DNA of 64,000 nucleotides from UBA7430 sp002478765 (GTDB lineage: Bacteria > Bacteroidota > Bacteroidia > Flavobacteriales > UBA7430), in the NCBI GenBank assembly GCA_943789355.1, contig CALSTU010000004.1, positions 248,001-312,000 of the forward strand, given 5' to 3'. Of the stretch, positions 48,683 to 58,215 are shown one piece after another; the first letter of the stretch is position 1; each line of letters starts with the position of its first letter. The notes beneath the pieces are model-generated. The model had not been told where the DNA came from, searched no databases, and saw only the letters and a program-made list of their open reading frames with translations. The translations under genes were made by a program, and so were the position numbers.

Positions 48683-50026
48683 TTATAAATTTTTTCTTAA
48701 AAAATCGGTCAACTCTTTCGTTCCTTTTGGTTTGTCTACTATTTTCATTTGATTGTCTAAAACAAAAAATGTAGGCGTCTTATTCACTTTATAGTCTTGA
48801 CATACCGGAGACTTGTAATTTTTAAATTGACTTACATTTTTCCAGTTAAAATTGTTGTCCTGAATGGTTTTTTTCCACTTATTAACATTTACATCTAATG
48901 CAACGCCTATAAGTTCAAACCCTTTTGATTTATACTGGTTGTAAGTATTTATAAAACCGGGTAATTCTTTCATACAGTGTCCACAATGTGATGCCCAAAA
49001 CATAACCACTGTATACCTGTTGTTTGAACACGTTCTTCTTAGGTTTATCTGTTCTCCAAAATTACTTTGAATTGTGAAATCTGGAGGCGTATTTCCTACC
49101 TGTAAATTCTTAATCAACTGGGCTTTCTGTCTGAGTAAATCATTTATCTCTATGTCTCCGCAAGCTTCTCCATAAAAATACTCCTCCATGATGTATGTTG
49201 CTACATCCTCCAATCCAGATCCATAAAACCCATCCAAAAGATTGTACAACGCAAACTCAAAAATCTTCTCATTTGTTTTTGCTTTATTCATTATATCATC
49301 AACAGCGTTGTAATAGCCCACTTCTGTATGACCACTGTGCTTAACAATATAATGTGAAAATCTGGAGTTAAATACTTCGCTACTTACAAAAGATTCATTC
49401 GTGAAGTCTAAGTCATCAAAGTAGGTTGCTTTTTCCGAAGTATTGGATGTTTTACTTGCCCGTTTTGCTATGGCAAAAAAAGTATTTGGTTTGTTTTTAA
49501 TGATTCCCTCAGTGAAAGTAAAGAGCTCTTTCTCTAATTGCTCTAACTGGTTGGTTAGTTCATTTACCTTGAGTGTATTTCCTTGAGCCTTAAACTGCCC
49601 TCTCTGTTTCTGTATAGCTTTCCTTTTTTTCTTAACGGCTATATCTTTCTTTTTAAACTGCCAATAAGCTTTGTTTTCTTCTGATGCTAACACTTGTACA
49701 CCCCTTTCTAAAAAAGGTTGTGTGAATTTTAAATCAACAACTCTTTCTTCAGGGTTCAATATGACTTCAATTATATTATTATCATTCAACAACGATAATT
49801 TGTAATAACCTAATGCTCTTTCTTTTTTGTTAAAAGAAAAAGAACCGTCAGCTTTTACTTGAGTGCTATCTATTTTATATTTATAACTACCCTCTGTTCT
49901 GAATAAATTAAGCTGCTTTCCTGCCTGGTTAGCTACAAAAAATTTTCCTTTTAAAGTTTGGGCTTCTACGTTTGGGCTAATTATAAAAGCTGCTATAGCG
50001 ATTATTAACAGAACATATTTTCTCAT
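48683..50026 (-). CDS. secreted thioredoxin-like (TlpA/AhpC-TSA) protein with DUF4369-like N-terminus
   Basis: 447 residues. Signal peptide (YVLLIIAIAAFIISPNVEAQ), an N-terminal beta domain (about 22-115: LKGKFFVANQAGKQLNLFR) like DUF4369, a Lys-rich coiled middle, and a C-terminal thioredoxin fold (about 310-447) with VVMFWASHCGHCMKELPGF; the Cys-Gly-His-Cys pair and the cis-proline (NKTPTFFVL) are present. A periplasmic thiol-disulfide reductase of the Bacteroidetes type. Confidence 0.88.
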   Translation of the reverse strand: MRKYVLLIIAIAAFIISPNVEAQTLKGKFFVANQAGKQLNLFRTEGSYKYKIDSTQVKADGSFSFNKKERALGYYKLSLLNDNNIIEVILNPEERVVDLKFTQPFLERGVQVLASEENKAYWQFKKKDIAVKKKRKAIQKQRGQFKAQGNTLKVNELTNQLEQLEKELFTFTEGIIKNKPNTFFAIAKRASKTSNTSEKATYFDDLDFTNESFVSSEVFNSRFSHYIVKHSGHTEVGYYNAVDDIMNKAKTNEKIFEFALYNLLDGFYGSGLEDVATYIMEEYFYGEACGDIEINDLLRQKAQLIKNLQVGNTPPDFTIQSNFGEQINLRRTCSNNRYTVVMFWASHCGHCMKELPGFINTYNQYKSKGFELIGVALDVNVNKWKKTIQDNNFNWKNVSQFKNYKSPVCQDYKVNKTPTFFVLDNQMKIVDKPKGTKELTDFLRKNL

Positions 50027-50666
50027 ATCTATTTTTTCTATGTCTTTGTTTTTTCAAAGCACTAAATTAATCAAATTTATTAATGCAATGTGAATCTATA
50101 ATTTAAAAACGCAGTTACAAAAACACAAAAAGAGATTTACAATTGTTTAACATATATATAATAATACTTTTTTTTAAAATTAAAAATAATATATATTAAT
50201 TATAATAGCCTGTTGAAAGGTTGTATAATATTTAAACATATCTATAGGATAAGTGTTTTATGAATACTAATTAACATAATAATAAAACATATGAACAGGT
50301 TAAATATCTCATAATAAATTATTTAAATTAAATACTAATAAAACATTTTATGTGTAGTTTTATTAAATTTAGTTGTAAAAAGTTTTTAATTTTTATGTTA
50401 GAAAGATGGTTGAATACTTAAATAAGGTACAATAACTATTTAAAAAATAAGCTTGACATATTCACATAAATAGACCATTAGTAAAAAGAATAAAAAAAGC
50501 AACAAAAAGTTTTTGTAAAGGATCAACGAAAAAAAAAATTAGTAAGTTTTATTTGTTCATAACTAAGAATTGAAAATCAAGTAATTAGAAGTTAAATTAA
50601 CAATCAAATTATTAATTGTTTACAAAGGAAAAAACAAGTAGAAATCTTAAATTTGAAAAAAAAAAG
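50027..50666. other. very AT-rich 640-bp non-coding region
   Basis: The longest non-coding stretch of the window and by eye its most AT-rich, with long A/T runs and no coding frame. A TAAATTTG box on the minus strand (50072-50079) may serve the TlpA-like gene. No exact DnaA box (TTATCCACA) was found by eye; near matches such as TGTTCATAA at 50557-50565 are too degenerate to claim. It lies between two divergent genes and could hold promoters, a small RNA or a replication origin. Confidence 0.5.
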
Positions 50667-51098
50667 ATGACAATTGCAATTGCTTCAGACCATGCAGGCG
50701 TAGACTATAAGAGCCGCCTGGTCGCTTACTTAAAAAGTGAGGGACACAATATATTAGATCTAGGACCTTATAATGAAGAACGCGTAGATTATCCTGATTA
50801 TGCCCACGCATTGTCAGAAAAGGTCTCTACGGAACAAGTAGAATTAGGTGTTCTATTTTGTGGTAGCGGTAATGGAATAAATATGAGTGCGAACAAACAC
50901 CAAGCAATAAGATCCGCCCTCTGTTGGAACAAAGAAATAGCTGAATTAGCTAGGTTACACAACAATGCAAACGTTTTAACAATGCCCGCACGTTTTATTT
51001 CTTTTGAAGAAGTAAAAGAAATAACATCTATATTCCTGAACACAGCATTTGAAGGGGGAAGACACGAAGAAAGAGTTCGTAAAATATCGTGTTCTTAA
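50667..51098 (+). CDS. rpiB: ribose-5-phosphate isomerase B
   Basis: Interconverts ribose-5-P and ribulose-5-P. MTIAIASDHAGVDYKSRLVA, the catalytic VLFCGSGNGINMSANKH (Cys) and NNANVLTMPARFISFEEVKE fit the RpiB/LacAB family. 143 residues from the ATG at 50667; upstream in-frame codons back to a TTG at 50616 are not family-like. The stop lies 2 nt from the convergent addB-like stop. Confidence 0.95.
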   Translation: MTIAIASDHAGVDYKSRLVAYLKSEGHNILDLGPYNEERVDYPDYAHALSEKVSTEQVELGVLFCGSGNGINMSANKHQAIRSALCWNKEIAELARLHNNANVLTMPARFISFEEVKEITSIFLNTAFEGGRHEERVRKISCS

Positions 51099-51100
51099 AA

Positions 51101-53932
51101 TTATGGTCTAAACTTTTCAGGATCACAAAAGCGGCAATATTCTTCTCTTTCCGAATGACTAAAAGGAACGGAAGGATCAAATATTTCTTTTATGAGGGAT
51201 TTAAGTTCAGATTCAAACGGGTCTAACAAATCATCATCGAAATCGCTATTTACTTTTTTGTTTAATTTTATTCCTGCTTTAAGAAAACCACCTTTAAGGG
51301 CCCTAAAGCTTATGATACCCGCTTCTAATGGTTTTTGCTTGGGGTGCATCTTATTATACATGTATGCATACAAAAACAGCTGAAAACCCTTGTGACACCT
51401 ATCATCACGAGTTAGTTTTAACATTTCATCCGATTGGACTTCTCGCAACTCGACTTTTCCGGTTTTGTAATCGATTATACGTGTGCAACCATTAACCTTA
51501 TCAATACGGTCTGCATTACCAATAAGTTTGACAGAAAAGTTGAAATCCTCCAAAGTAATTTCGGTTGCTAGATCTTCTTCCAAACCGATGATATCTACCG
51601 TTTTTCCAGCACGTATAAAAACCTCCTCCTGTTTGATAAAAGCGTTTAAAAACTGTTCTGCCACAGTAAAAATGAGCTTGTTTTTCCCTCGAGAAAAGGA
51701 GTCATTTTTAAACTCCTCAGAAAATAAAAGTTCAAGTTTTGAGCGTATTTGTAGACGCATTGTTTTTAAATCTTCAGATTTAATTTTTTCACCCACAAAA
51801 GGAAGGTAAAAATCTTCAAGTGCTCGATGAATAATTGTTCCCAGTGTACTTGCCTCTATCGTTTCCTCAATACTGTTTGGGTTTTTAATACGCAACACTT
51901 TTTCATAATAAAATTGCAGTGGGCACTTTTTGTATGTGTTTAACGATGACGGAGAAAACCCTTTATTGGTTGCAATATCTTTCAAGCGTGATAAAACAAA
52001 AGCATCTTTTTCAATACTAAACTCTCGTGGGATGACCTTTTGTATTTCGTGAGATAAAATCTGTTCACGATAATCGATTTCTGGGCATGCAGCCACAAGT
52101 TCATTTTCCATCTGTGCGATATACCTACTTTTCTCGCCCGAACCTAGCGCGTCAGATTCGGTGTTGTAAATTAAAGTAAGCGACTTACATCGTTGAGCCA
52201 GTCGGTAAAAGTGGTAAGCAAAAACAGCATCCATATCTTCATACGTAGGCAAATTAAATTCTTTACGTATATCAAACGGAATGTAAGAATTTTCTGTTTT
52301 TCCGGAGGGTAAAAACCCCTCATTAACAGAAAGAAGAATCACGTTCTCAAAATCAAGATTACGCGTTTCTAACATTCCCATTATTTGTAGACCAGAGAGA
52401 GGTTCTCCGTAAAAAGACATCGTCTCTATTCTTGCGCATTGCTGAAACAGGTGGTAAAGTGTTTTCAGTTCCGTAATGAATCCGTACTCATCTTGTAAGG
52501 TTTTAATTTGGTTAAATAGTTTTGTGAAAGCAAAAAGCTCTTCAAGTAAAACAAGCCCACCTTTTTTTTGGCTTACAAGCTCACATTTAATTAATTCGAT
52601 TAGGTTTAGAAGGTTGTCAATAAACCCAAAAACGTTTGAGTCGTCGTGCTTCATAAGAGACTCCGCCCAAGGAAGAAAATTCAAGTCACAATAGGAATAA
52701 ACGTTCTCTAAAGAAACAAAAGAGAGGTTTTTATCCCGCATTGCATCTTTTATTTTTTCAATAGAAGCATCGCTTTTTGAACACTGAAAGGCGGGGTGTT
52801 GCCAAATCTTATATAAGTCTTTGTAATAAAAAAGTCCTTGATCAACATGCAAACGCTCTCTATTTAAGTGTAAATGAAAGACCGAGTTAAAAAAAGCATA
52901 CATGTGTACATTTTTTAACGCATTACCCATGGTGACGTTTACTTTATCTGTCGAACGAGGAAGGTATTCCAACACCGGACTAAGCAGGGTTTCATCAGCA
53001 AGAACTAGGGCAACATCTTTATGAGTAGCGGTTTCTGTGTTGGTGTAAAAATCATTTAAAATAGAGCCCGCTAACTGTGCTTGGGCAATCGTTTTTGGGA
53101 CCCCGAAGACTCTTATTTTTTTTTGCTTGGTTAATTCAGAGTGAACCCAATTAAAGTCACGGTTTTGAAATTCAGACCAATTTTTATATTTCCTTAAATA
53201 TTTTCCAGCCTCTTGCTTTTTGTCATACAAGTAGTAGCTGTCTGCGTCCCAAAATACTTCAGCCGAACCCTCTGAAAGCAGCGTTTTCATAATATGCGTT
53301 TCGCAAGGGTTCATTGCGTTAAAACCGATGTAACAGATGGAGCCTTTTTTAGGTGTGTTTTTTGCAACCCAGCTTGAAATTTGATTCGCAGCCTTTCGGT
53401 ATGCCATGCCCTGAAAGGCAATGTTTTTCTTTTCTAGTTGAGTTTTAAATTCAACAAAAAGAGCACCCATAAGTTCCCAGAAATGAATATACTCAGAAAC
53501 CATACTGCTCGGTTGAGCACCATTAGGCGACCAAGATTCAATTTTTTTCACTTCATGAATGTAGTCAAAGAGCTTCTGGGGGTTTTCGAGATAAGCGTCA
53601 ATATCATTGAAGTCTTTGAGAAGTGTTGGCGCCCATTTCAAAAAACGCTCAAACGAATCGCAATCCTTTTTTGGGACAACCTTTAGATAAGAAACGTACA
53701 TTTCAAAAAGCAGCTGTGTTTTTCCAGCGATAGATAATTCAGAAAGCTCCTCTAACCATTCTTCAATCGCGTATATTTTTGGCACCCAGACAGGAGCATC
53801 GCTACATTCGGCAAGAGCTTTTTTGAAAAAAGTTCCTGCGCGTTTGCTCGGCATGATTACAATAAGGTTTTCAAGCTGCGCGCCTTTATCATGGTATATC
53901 TGGCGAGCGATTTTAGTAATAAATTTGTCCAC
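51101..53932 (-). CDS. AddB-like PD-(D/E)XK nuclease of a RecBCD/AddAB-type complex
   Basis: 943 residues. The N-terminal inactivated-helicase region starts FITKIARQIYHDKG, with IVIMPSKRAGTFFKKALAEC. A C-terminal nuclease follows: NADRIDKVNGCTRIIDYKTG (Asp, Asp-Tyr-Lys) and QLFLYAYMYN. Cysteines in CPLQFYYEKVLRI and near the end in YCRFCDPEKF could form the AddB 4Fe-4S staple. The start codon is GTG at 53932, 1 nt after the addA stop, so translation is coupled. Works with the upstream helicase in double-strand break processing. Confidence 0.88.
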   Translation of the reverse strand: MDKFITKIARQIYHDKGAQLENLIVIMPSKRAGTFFKKALAECSDAPVWVPKIYAIEEWLEELSELSIAGKTQLLFEMYVSYLKVVPKKDCDSFERFLKWAPTLLKDFNDIDAYLENPQKLFDYIHEVKKIESWSPNGAQPSSMVSEYIHFWELMGALFVEFKTQLEKKNIAFQGMAYRKAANQISSWVAKNTPKKGSICYIGFNAMNPCETHIMKTLLSEGSAEVFWDADSYYLYDKKQEAGKYLRKYKNWSEFQNRDFNWVHSELTKQKKIRVFGVPKTIAQAQLAGSILNDFYTNTETATHKDVALVLADETLLSPVLEYLPRSTDKVNVTMGNALKNVHMYAFFNSVFHLHLNRERLHVDQGLFYYKDLYKIWQHPAFQCSKSDASIEKIKDAMRDKNLSFVSLENVYSYCDLNFLPWAESLMKHDDSNVFGFIDNLLNLIELIKCELVSQKKGGLVLLEELFAFTKLFNQIKTLQDEYGFITELKTLYHLFQQCARIETMSFYGEPLSGLQIMGMLETRNLDFENVILLSVNEGFLPSGKTENSYIPFDIRKEFNLPTYEDMDAVFAYHFYRLAQRCKSLTLIYNTESDALGSGEKSRYIAQMENELVAACPEIDYREQILSHEIQKVIPREFSIEKDAFVLSRLKDIATNKGFSPSSLNTYKKCPLQFYYEKVLRIKNPNSIEETIEASTLGTIIHRALEDFYLPFVGEKIKSEDLKTMRLQIRSKLELLFSEEFKNDSFSRGKNKLIFTVAEQFLNAFIKQEEVFIRAGKTVDIIGLEEDLATEITLEDFNFSVKLIGNADRIDKVNGCTRIIDYKTGKVELREVQSDEMLKLTRDDRCHKGFQLFLYAYMYNKMHPKQKPLEAGIISFRALKGGFLKAGIKLNKKVNSDFDDDLLDPFESELKSLIKEIFDPSVPFSHSEREEYCRFCDPEKFRP

Positions 53933-53933
53933 G

Positions 53934-56900
53934 CTAAATTTGTTTTACTGTTACTCCCTCATCATTCACATAAGCCAAAACACAACACTTTACTTGGTAA
54001 CCCATTTCTTCAAGAGTAGATTTGTAACTTAAAACTTGCTCTGTGTGTTGGTCAAGAACACGACCTGTTTTATAGTCTATAACCGTTACACCCTCCCCGT
54101 CAAAAACCAGTCGGTCTGGCCTTAGAACCTTGGCATTACGAAGAAGTATATCCTCTTCATTTTTAACGGTTAACCCCGGGTAAAAGTAACGCTCCATCTT
54201 CGGGTGTTCAATCAACCGCTTTACGAGGACCTCAATCTCTTCTTTTTCAAGATTAGAAATTAAACCCTCACGAATTGCTCTTTTAATTGCGCCGCCAAGA
54301 TCCTTGCGCTCTTTGATATACGACAACACTTCGTGAACCTTCCGACCTTTATCAGAACCCCCTTCTGGATTTTTTACGTCCCACATTTTAGGCGACTCTC
54401 TACTTATCTTAAGCCCACCCAGATCCTTTAAAGGTTCAACGGTTTTTATGTAATTGTTTTCGGCTGTGTTTTTGTTTTTCTGGACCAATCTTTTGCCAAG
54501 AACATACTTCTTTTTACCATCCACCCAAAGACCTTTATCTTTGAGGTACGTATCAAAATAAAGATTTAAGTTTTTCTTTTTTTCTTTATTTGAAGTAAAA
54601 ATATGTAATCTGGATTTAGGTCTGGTGAGCGCAACATATAGCATGTTTAAGTTGTCTAGTACAACCTTAGTTTTATGCTCTTCGTACAACGACTGTAGTT
54701 TTTTGTTACCCAGATTAAGTTTACTACTCAAGGGGATTAGAGCACTTGACAAACCTTTTAATTCGGGCTCATTGATTTCAATCCAAGATTTTGCATCACG
54801 CTCTGTTGTTGCATCCCAGTTGGCAAAAGGAAAAATCACTGCAGGAAACTCTAAACCCTTAGATTTGTGAATGGTCATTACTTGAACAGCGTTGACCTGC
54901 TCAGGGACAGCAACCGAAAGCTTTCCCGCTCGCTCTTCCCAATAGTTTAAAAACCCATACAAGTCTTGGGCGTGTTTGTTGCTAAACTCCAAAACAACGT
55001 CTAAAAAAAAGGGCACATAAGCAGAGGCTGTTTTTTCAAGCTGAAAGGATTGTGTGATTTTATGACACAAGTTAAGTAGTGAAAATCTGCGCCATTTATC
55101 TACATTGAAGTCGGGAATGTATAGGGCTATAAACGATAAAAAACGTCCTGGCGATTTTTTGCACATTTCACTTACCTCCTCACTACTGATGTGCTGCTTG
55201 TTTTTCACCCCCCGTTGGGCGGCTAAAAATTCAATTATTTTGAATCGGTATTGAGGGTGCTTAGTATCACCTATAAAGCGAAGGAAGTTAAGCACAAACC
55301 GGATCTCTGTAGACTGTTCCAATAAGAGTGATTCAGAGGAAATTACAGGAATATTTTCTTCTGAGAGCATTTTTACGATCAACGCCCCTTTTACTTTTGT
55401 TCGAGTCAAAATGCAGACGTCTCCGTAAGAAAAACCCTCCTGATACAGTTCTCGTACCGTCTGCAAGGTTCTCAGCAACTGTCGTTCATCGTGCTGCTCC
55501 CCGCCTTCAATATATTCCAACTCCACACAACCTCCATCACCTTTAAATTCTTCAGCGTTCAGATTTTCAAAAAGAGGACGGTATTTAGACGTTGGTATTT
55601 GTCGGGCTATGGAAGAAAACAACTCGTTGTTGAACTGAACAACTTCGGCCTTAGATCGGTAATTCTTTCCTAGGGTCAAGTGCTCCATTTTATAGGCGCT
55701 ATAACCTTTGTTATTTGTTGCAAAATTTTGCAGCCTTAGGAATTGGTCTACGTCCCCTCCCCTCCATCGGTAGATGGCTTGCTTTGCATCGCCCACAATC
55801 ATCGCAGACCCAGGTCTTTGACCGTCAGCGATTGCATTTTCAATGAGCGGAATTAAATTACTCCATTGAAGCGTAGACGTGTCTTGAAATTCATCTATAA
55901 AGTAATTTGAGTAACGATCTCCCAACCTTTCATAGATAAAGCTTCCCTCTTCATTTTGTAGTACATCAGCAATTTTTTTATTGAACTCACCAATAGGAAC
56001 AATGTTGTTTTGATCTTTTATTCGCTGCATTTCTTTGGCAATTTCTTGCAATACGCCTACAGAATATAAATTGCGATCGATTAATTTAAAATAGACGTAT
56101 TTTGGATATTCCTTTTCGAGGGTTTTTAAACAGCGATCAACCAAGGGGTAAAACCGCTCTTTGAGAGCTCTTATTTTTGCTAAAGCATCGCTAGGAGCGC
56201 TTCCAGCAGACCAATCATCTTTCTCAAAATTACGTTGATTCGTGTTGGAGGGCGTGTATTTCTCCCAAGCTTTATTTTCTAGGTAATTAAAATATTTTGG
56301 CAAACCACTTCTTGCGCCACCAGCAATCCAACTCAACTCAATCTCATTTTTGTTGCAATATTTCGAAAAATCCGAACCCACTTTAGAGAGCTGACCATCA
56401 ACACTCTGGATGTAATTCTCAAGTTCTTTTTTTAAGTCAAATAGGGCGCCTAGACTAAGGCTTTTTAACTTTTCACAGTGATCTTGACCACGCTCTTTGA
56501 GGAGCTCTTCGGCAACACTGTAAAAGTCGTTTTCAATCAACCAGCTTTTATCATCGTCTGTTTTGGATTGAATAAATTTCACAAACAGCTTTGTTAGCTT
56601 TTCATCTTCTCCCGCTCGATTAATGAGCAGGTCTACCGATTGTTTTAGTAGTAAGGATTGCTCTAACTCTACTTCAAAATTACCCGGAAGATCAATGTCT
56701 TGCGCAAAGGTTTTTAAGACTCTATGGGTAAACTTATCAATGGTTCCAACAGAAAAACGCGAATATTGATGAAGGATGTTTTCAAAGATCAATTGAGAGC
56801 GATTTTGCAAGATGGTTTTATTCAAACCCGTCTCAGAAGAAATGAGATCCATCATTTGAAGCTCAGTTTGTTCCGCGTTTTCGGGGTCGGAAAACGCCTT

Positions 56901-57086
56901 CAAGCTCATTAAAACGCGGTTCTTCATCTCCGAAGCCGCTTTGTTCGTGAAAGTTATGGCCAATATTTCGATGAACTTCTTAGGGGAGTTCGACTTTAAA
57001 CAAACCTTTAAATATTCTTTGACTAGCGTGAAGGTTTTTCCGGAGCCGGCTGAGGCACTGTATATTTTGAAAGGAGCAGGTTGCAT
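53934..57086 (-). CDS. AddA-like UvrD/RecB-family helicase-nuclease
   Basis: 1050 residues. SF1 helicase motifs are in order: Walker A SASAGSGKTFTLV, motif Ia ITFTNKAASEMKNRV, motif II YFIDEFQDTSTLQW, motif III VGDAKQAIYRWRGG, motif V MTIHKSKGLEFPAVIF and motif VI LYVALTRPKSRLHIF. The C-terminus has a RecB-type nuclease, DRLVFDGEGVTVIDYKTG. The ATG at 57086 (QPAPFKIYSASAGSGKT) fits family starts; ATGs at 57104 and 57110 would add 6-8 residues. Forms the AddAB-type pair with the next gene. Confidence 0.9.
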   Translation of the reverse strand: MQPAPFKIYSASAGSGKTFTLVKEYLKVCLKSNSPKKFIEILAITFTNKAASEMKNRVLMSLKAFSDPENAEQTELQMMDLISSETGLNKTILQNRSQLIFENILHQYSRFSVGTIDKFTHRVLKTFAQDIDLPGNFEVELEQSLLLKQSVDLLINRAGEDEKLTKLFVKFIQSKTDDDKSWLIENDFYSVAEELLKERGQDHCEKLKSLSLGALFDLKKELENYIQSVDGQLSKVGSDFSKYCNKNEIELSWIAGGARSGLPKYFNYLENKAWEKYTPSNTNQRNFEKDDWSAGSAPSDALAKIRALKERFYPLVDRCLKTLEKEYPKYVYFKLIDRNLYSVGVLQEIAKEMQRIKDQNNIVPIGEFNKKIADVLQNEEGSFIYERLGDRYSNYFIDEFQDTSTLQWSNLIPLIENAIADGQRPGSAMIVGDAKQAIYRWRGGDVDQFLRLQNFATNNKGYSAYKMEHLTLGKNYRSKAEVVQFNNELFSSIARQIPTSKYRPLFENLNAEEFKGDGGCVELEYIEGGEQHDERQLLRTLQTVRELYQEGFSYGDVCILTRTKVKGALIVKMLSEENIPVISSESLLLEQSTEIRFVLNFLRFIGDTKHPQYRFKIIEFLAAQRGVKNKQHISSEEVSEMCKKSPGRFLSFIALYIPDFNVDKWRRFSLLNLCHKITQSFQLEKTASAYVPFFLDVVLEFSNKHAQDLYGFLNYWEERAGKLSVAVPEQVNAVQVMTIHKSKGLEFPAVIFPFANWDATTERDAKSWIEINEPELKGLSSALIPLSSKLNLGNKKLQSLYEEHKTKVVLDNLNMLYVALTRPKSRLHIFTSNKEKKKNLNLYFDTYLKDKGLWVDGKKKYVLGKRLVQKNKNTAENNYIKTVEPLKDLGGLKISRESPKMWDVKNPEGGSDKGRKVHEVLSYIKERKDLGGAIKRAIREGLISNLEKEEIEVLVKRLIEHPKMERYFYPGLTVKNEEDILLRNAKVLRPDRLVFDGEGVTVIDYKTGRVLDQHTEQVLSYKSTLEEMGYQVKCCVLAYVNDEGVTVKQI

Positions 57087-57432
57087 ATGTACAAGGATAG
57101 ACATTTTCATTGACAATTACGGTCTAAAAAACCGGTCAAAGAATTTTTAGCACGTGTTGTAAATTTAGACGATTACAAACACGATGTAAGCGAGCCCCAA
57201 AACGATTGGTGCTGTTGCCGCTGTACCAATTCAACCAAGAACTAAAAGCCGTTTATAGTAATTACATCGTGATTATCCGAAATAGAAGTAGCGTAAAACG
57301 CTTAGCCACTTTAGATTGATTAAGATGTACATCATAATTTTTAAATATTTACGTTATGTATAAAGCTACGTGCTTATTATGTGCTAACTTTATGTGTATA
57401 AATTAAATATTAAACAAATAATCCCTCATGTT
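57087..57432. other. intergenic region, no assured gene
   Basis: Carries the putative addA promoter region, but no exact TAnnTTTG was found there. A plus-strand frame up to a TAA at 57243-57245 (KEFLARVVNLDDYKHDVSE, NDWCCRCTN) looks protein-like but has no ATG, GTG or TTG start, so it is not called as a gene. Confidence 0.4.
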
Positions 57433-57594
57433 ATGTCTGACTTAATTACAAATGTGTTGCAAAAAGCAAATGAAAAAGGAAAACTGAATCGTACAGATGT
57501 CTTACTGCGCTATTTGAGAATCAAATACCGATTAAAATTGACTGATTTTGTTTTAGAGAAAAGAATTCAGAACTTTTTAATGAGCCTCAAGTAA
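57433..57594 (+). CDS. small basic protein, unknown
   Basis: 53 residues from the ATG at 57433: MSDLITNVLQKANEKGKLNR then a basic helix-rich end LLRYLRIKYRLKLTDFV. A GTG at 57394 would add 13 residues. It is Lys/Arg-rich and probably soluble, and AT-rich in codon use. It could be a nucleic-acid-binding peptide, but no family is recognised. Confidence 0.45.
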   Translation: MSDLITNVLQKANEKGKLNRTDVLLRYLRIKYRLKLTDFVLEKRIQNFLMSLK

Positions 57595-57682
57595 GAGTGT
57601 GCCAAAAAAAGTCCCGTAAAGTTGTTCAGGATTCGGGAAACAATAATTGCTATTTCGCTGGATAACATCCTAATAAGAGCGT

Positions 57683-57715
57683 AAAAAAAACCCAAGTTAT
57701 TCACTTGGGTTTTTT
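57683..57715 (-). terminator. terminator of tRNA-Cys
   Basis: Arms AAAAAACCCAAGT and ACTTGGGTTTTTT around TATTC, directly behind the tRNA 3' end on the minus strand. Confidence 0.85.
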
Positions 57716-57717
57716 AG

Positions 57718-57789
57718 AGGTCGGAACCGGATTCGAACCGGTGTAGACGGTTTTGCAGACCGCTGCCTAAGCCTCTCAGCCATCCGACC
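57718..57789 (-). tRNA. tRNA-Cys (anticodon GCA)
   Basis: Minus strand: acceptor GGTCGGA/TCCGACC, discriminator T, D-arm GGCTGAGAGGCTTAGGC, anticodon loop CTGCAAA (GCA), T-arm CCGGTTCGAATCCGG. 72 nt, with a good promoter 14 nt upstream and a terminator behind. Confidence 0.94.
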
Positions 57790-57802
57790 GTTGATGGGTT
57801 AG

Positions 57803-57832
57803 CAAAAGTAACAATTTCACCTGCACTCGCAA
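57803..57832 (-). promoter_or_regulatory. promoter of tRNA-Cys
   Basis: Minus strand: TTG at 57830-57832, a 19-nt spacer, TACTTTTG at 57803-57810. It sits just beyond the folB stop and gives the tRNA its own transcription start. Confidence 0.7.
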
Positions 57833-57855
57833 AGAATATAAGGAGAATTTGAGGC

Positions 57856-58212
57856 CTACCTTTGTGCTTCGAGTTCAACGGACACCCGTTTAACATCACC
57901 TTGTATTGGAGCGTTGTGTTTGACAACCAAAACTTTAGACCTTTGTACGGAAGGAAACTCACGCATCAATCGATCGAGTATTCTCTGACCGACGTGTTCA
58001 ATTAATTTAGAGCGAAGCGCCATTTCATCCTGCACAATCTTGCTAACAGTAACATAGTCAATAGTTTCAGACAGATCATCTGTTTTTGCTGAAACAGAAA
58101 GATCTGCCTCGACCTCTACGTTAACACTAAAGTTTGTCCCAATCACGCCCTCCTCCTCCATGCAACCATGGAATGCATAACAGCGAATGTCTTCAACACG
58201 AATAATTCCCAA
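57856..58212 (-). CDS. folB: dihydroneopterin aldolase
   Basis: Folate pathway: splits 7,8-dihydroneopterin to 6-hydroxymethyl-dihydropterin. VEDIRCYAFHGCMEEEGVIG with the conserved His-Gly-Cys, SETIDYVTVSKIVQDEM and LIEHVGQRILDRLMREFP (catalytic region) are typical; KHNAPIQGDVKRVSVELEAQ ends it. The start is probably TTG at 58212 (GIIRVED), 3 nt after the gltX stop; no suitable ATG exists at the family start position. 118 residues, normal. Confidence 0.92.
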   Translation of the reverse strand: MGIIRVEDIRCYAFHGCMEEEGVIGTNFSVNVEVEADLSVSAKTDDLSETIDYVTVSKIVQDEMALRSKLIEHVGQRILDRLMREFPSVQRSKVLVVKHNAPIQGDVKRVSVELEAQR

Positions 58213-58215
58213 AAC

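Noticed and set aside
57714..57962. Minus-strand open frame overlapping tRNA-Cys and folB
   Set aside because: It runs through the tRNA and in another frame of folB; both of those are certain.
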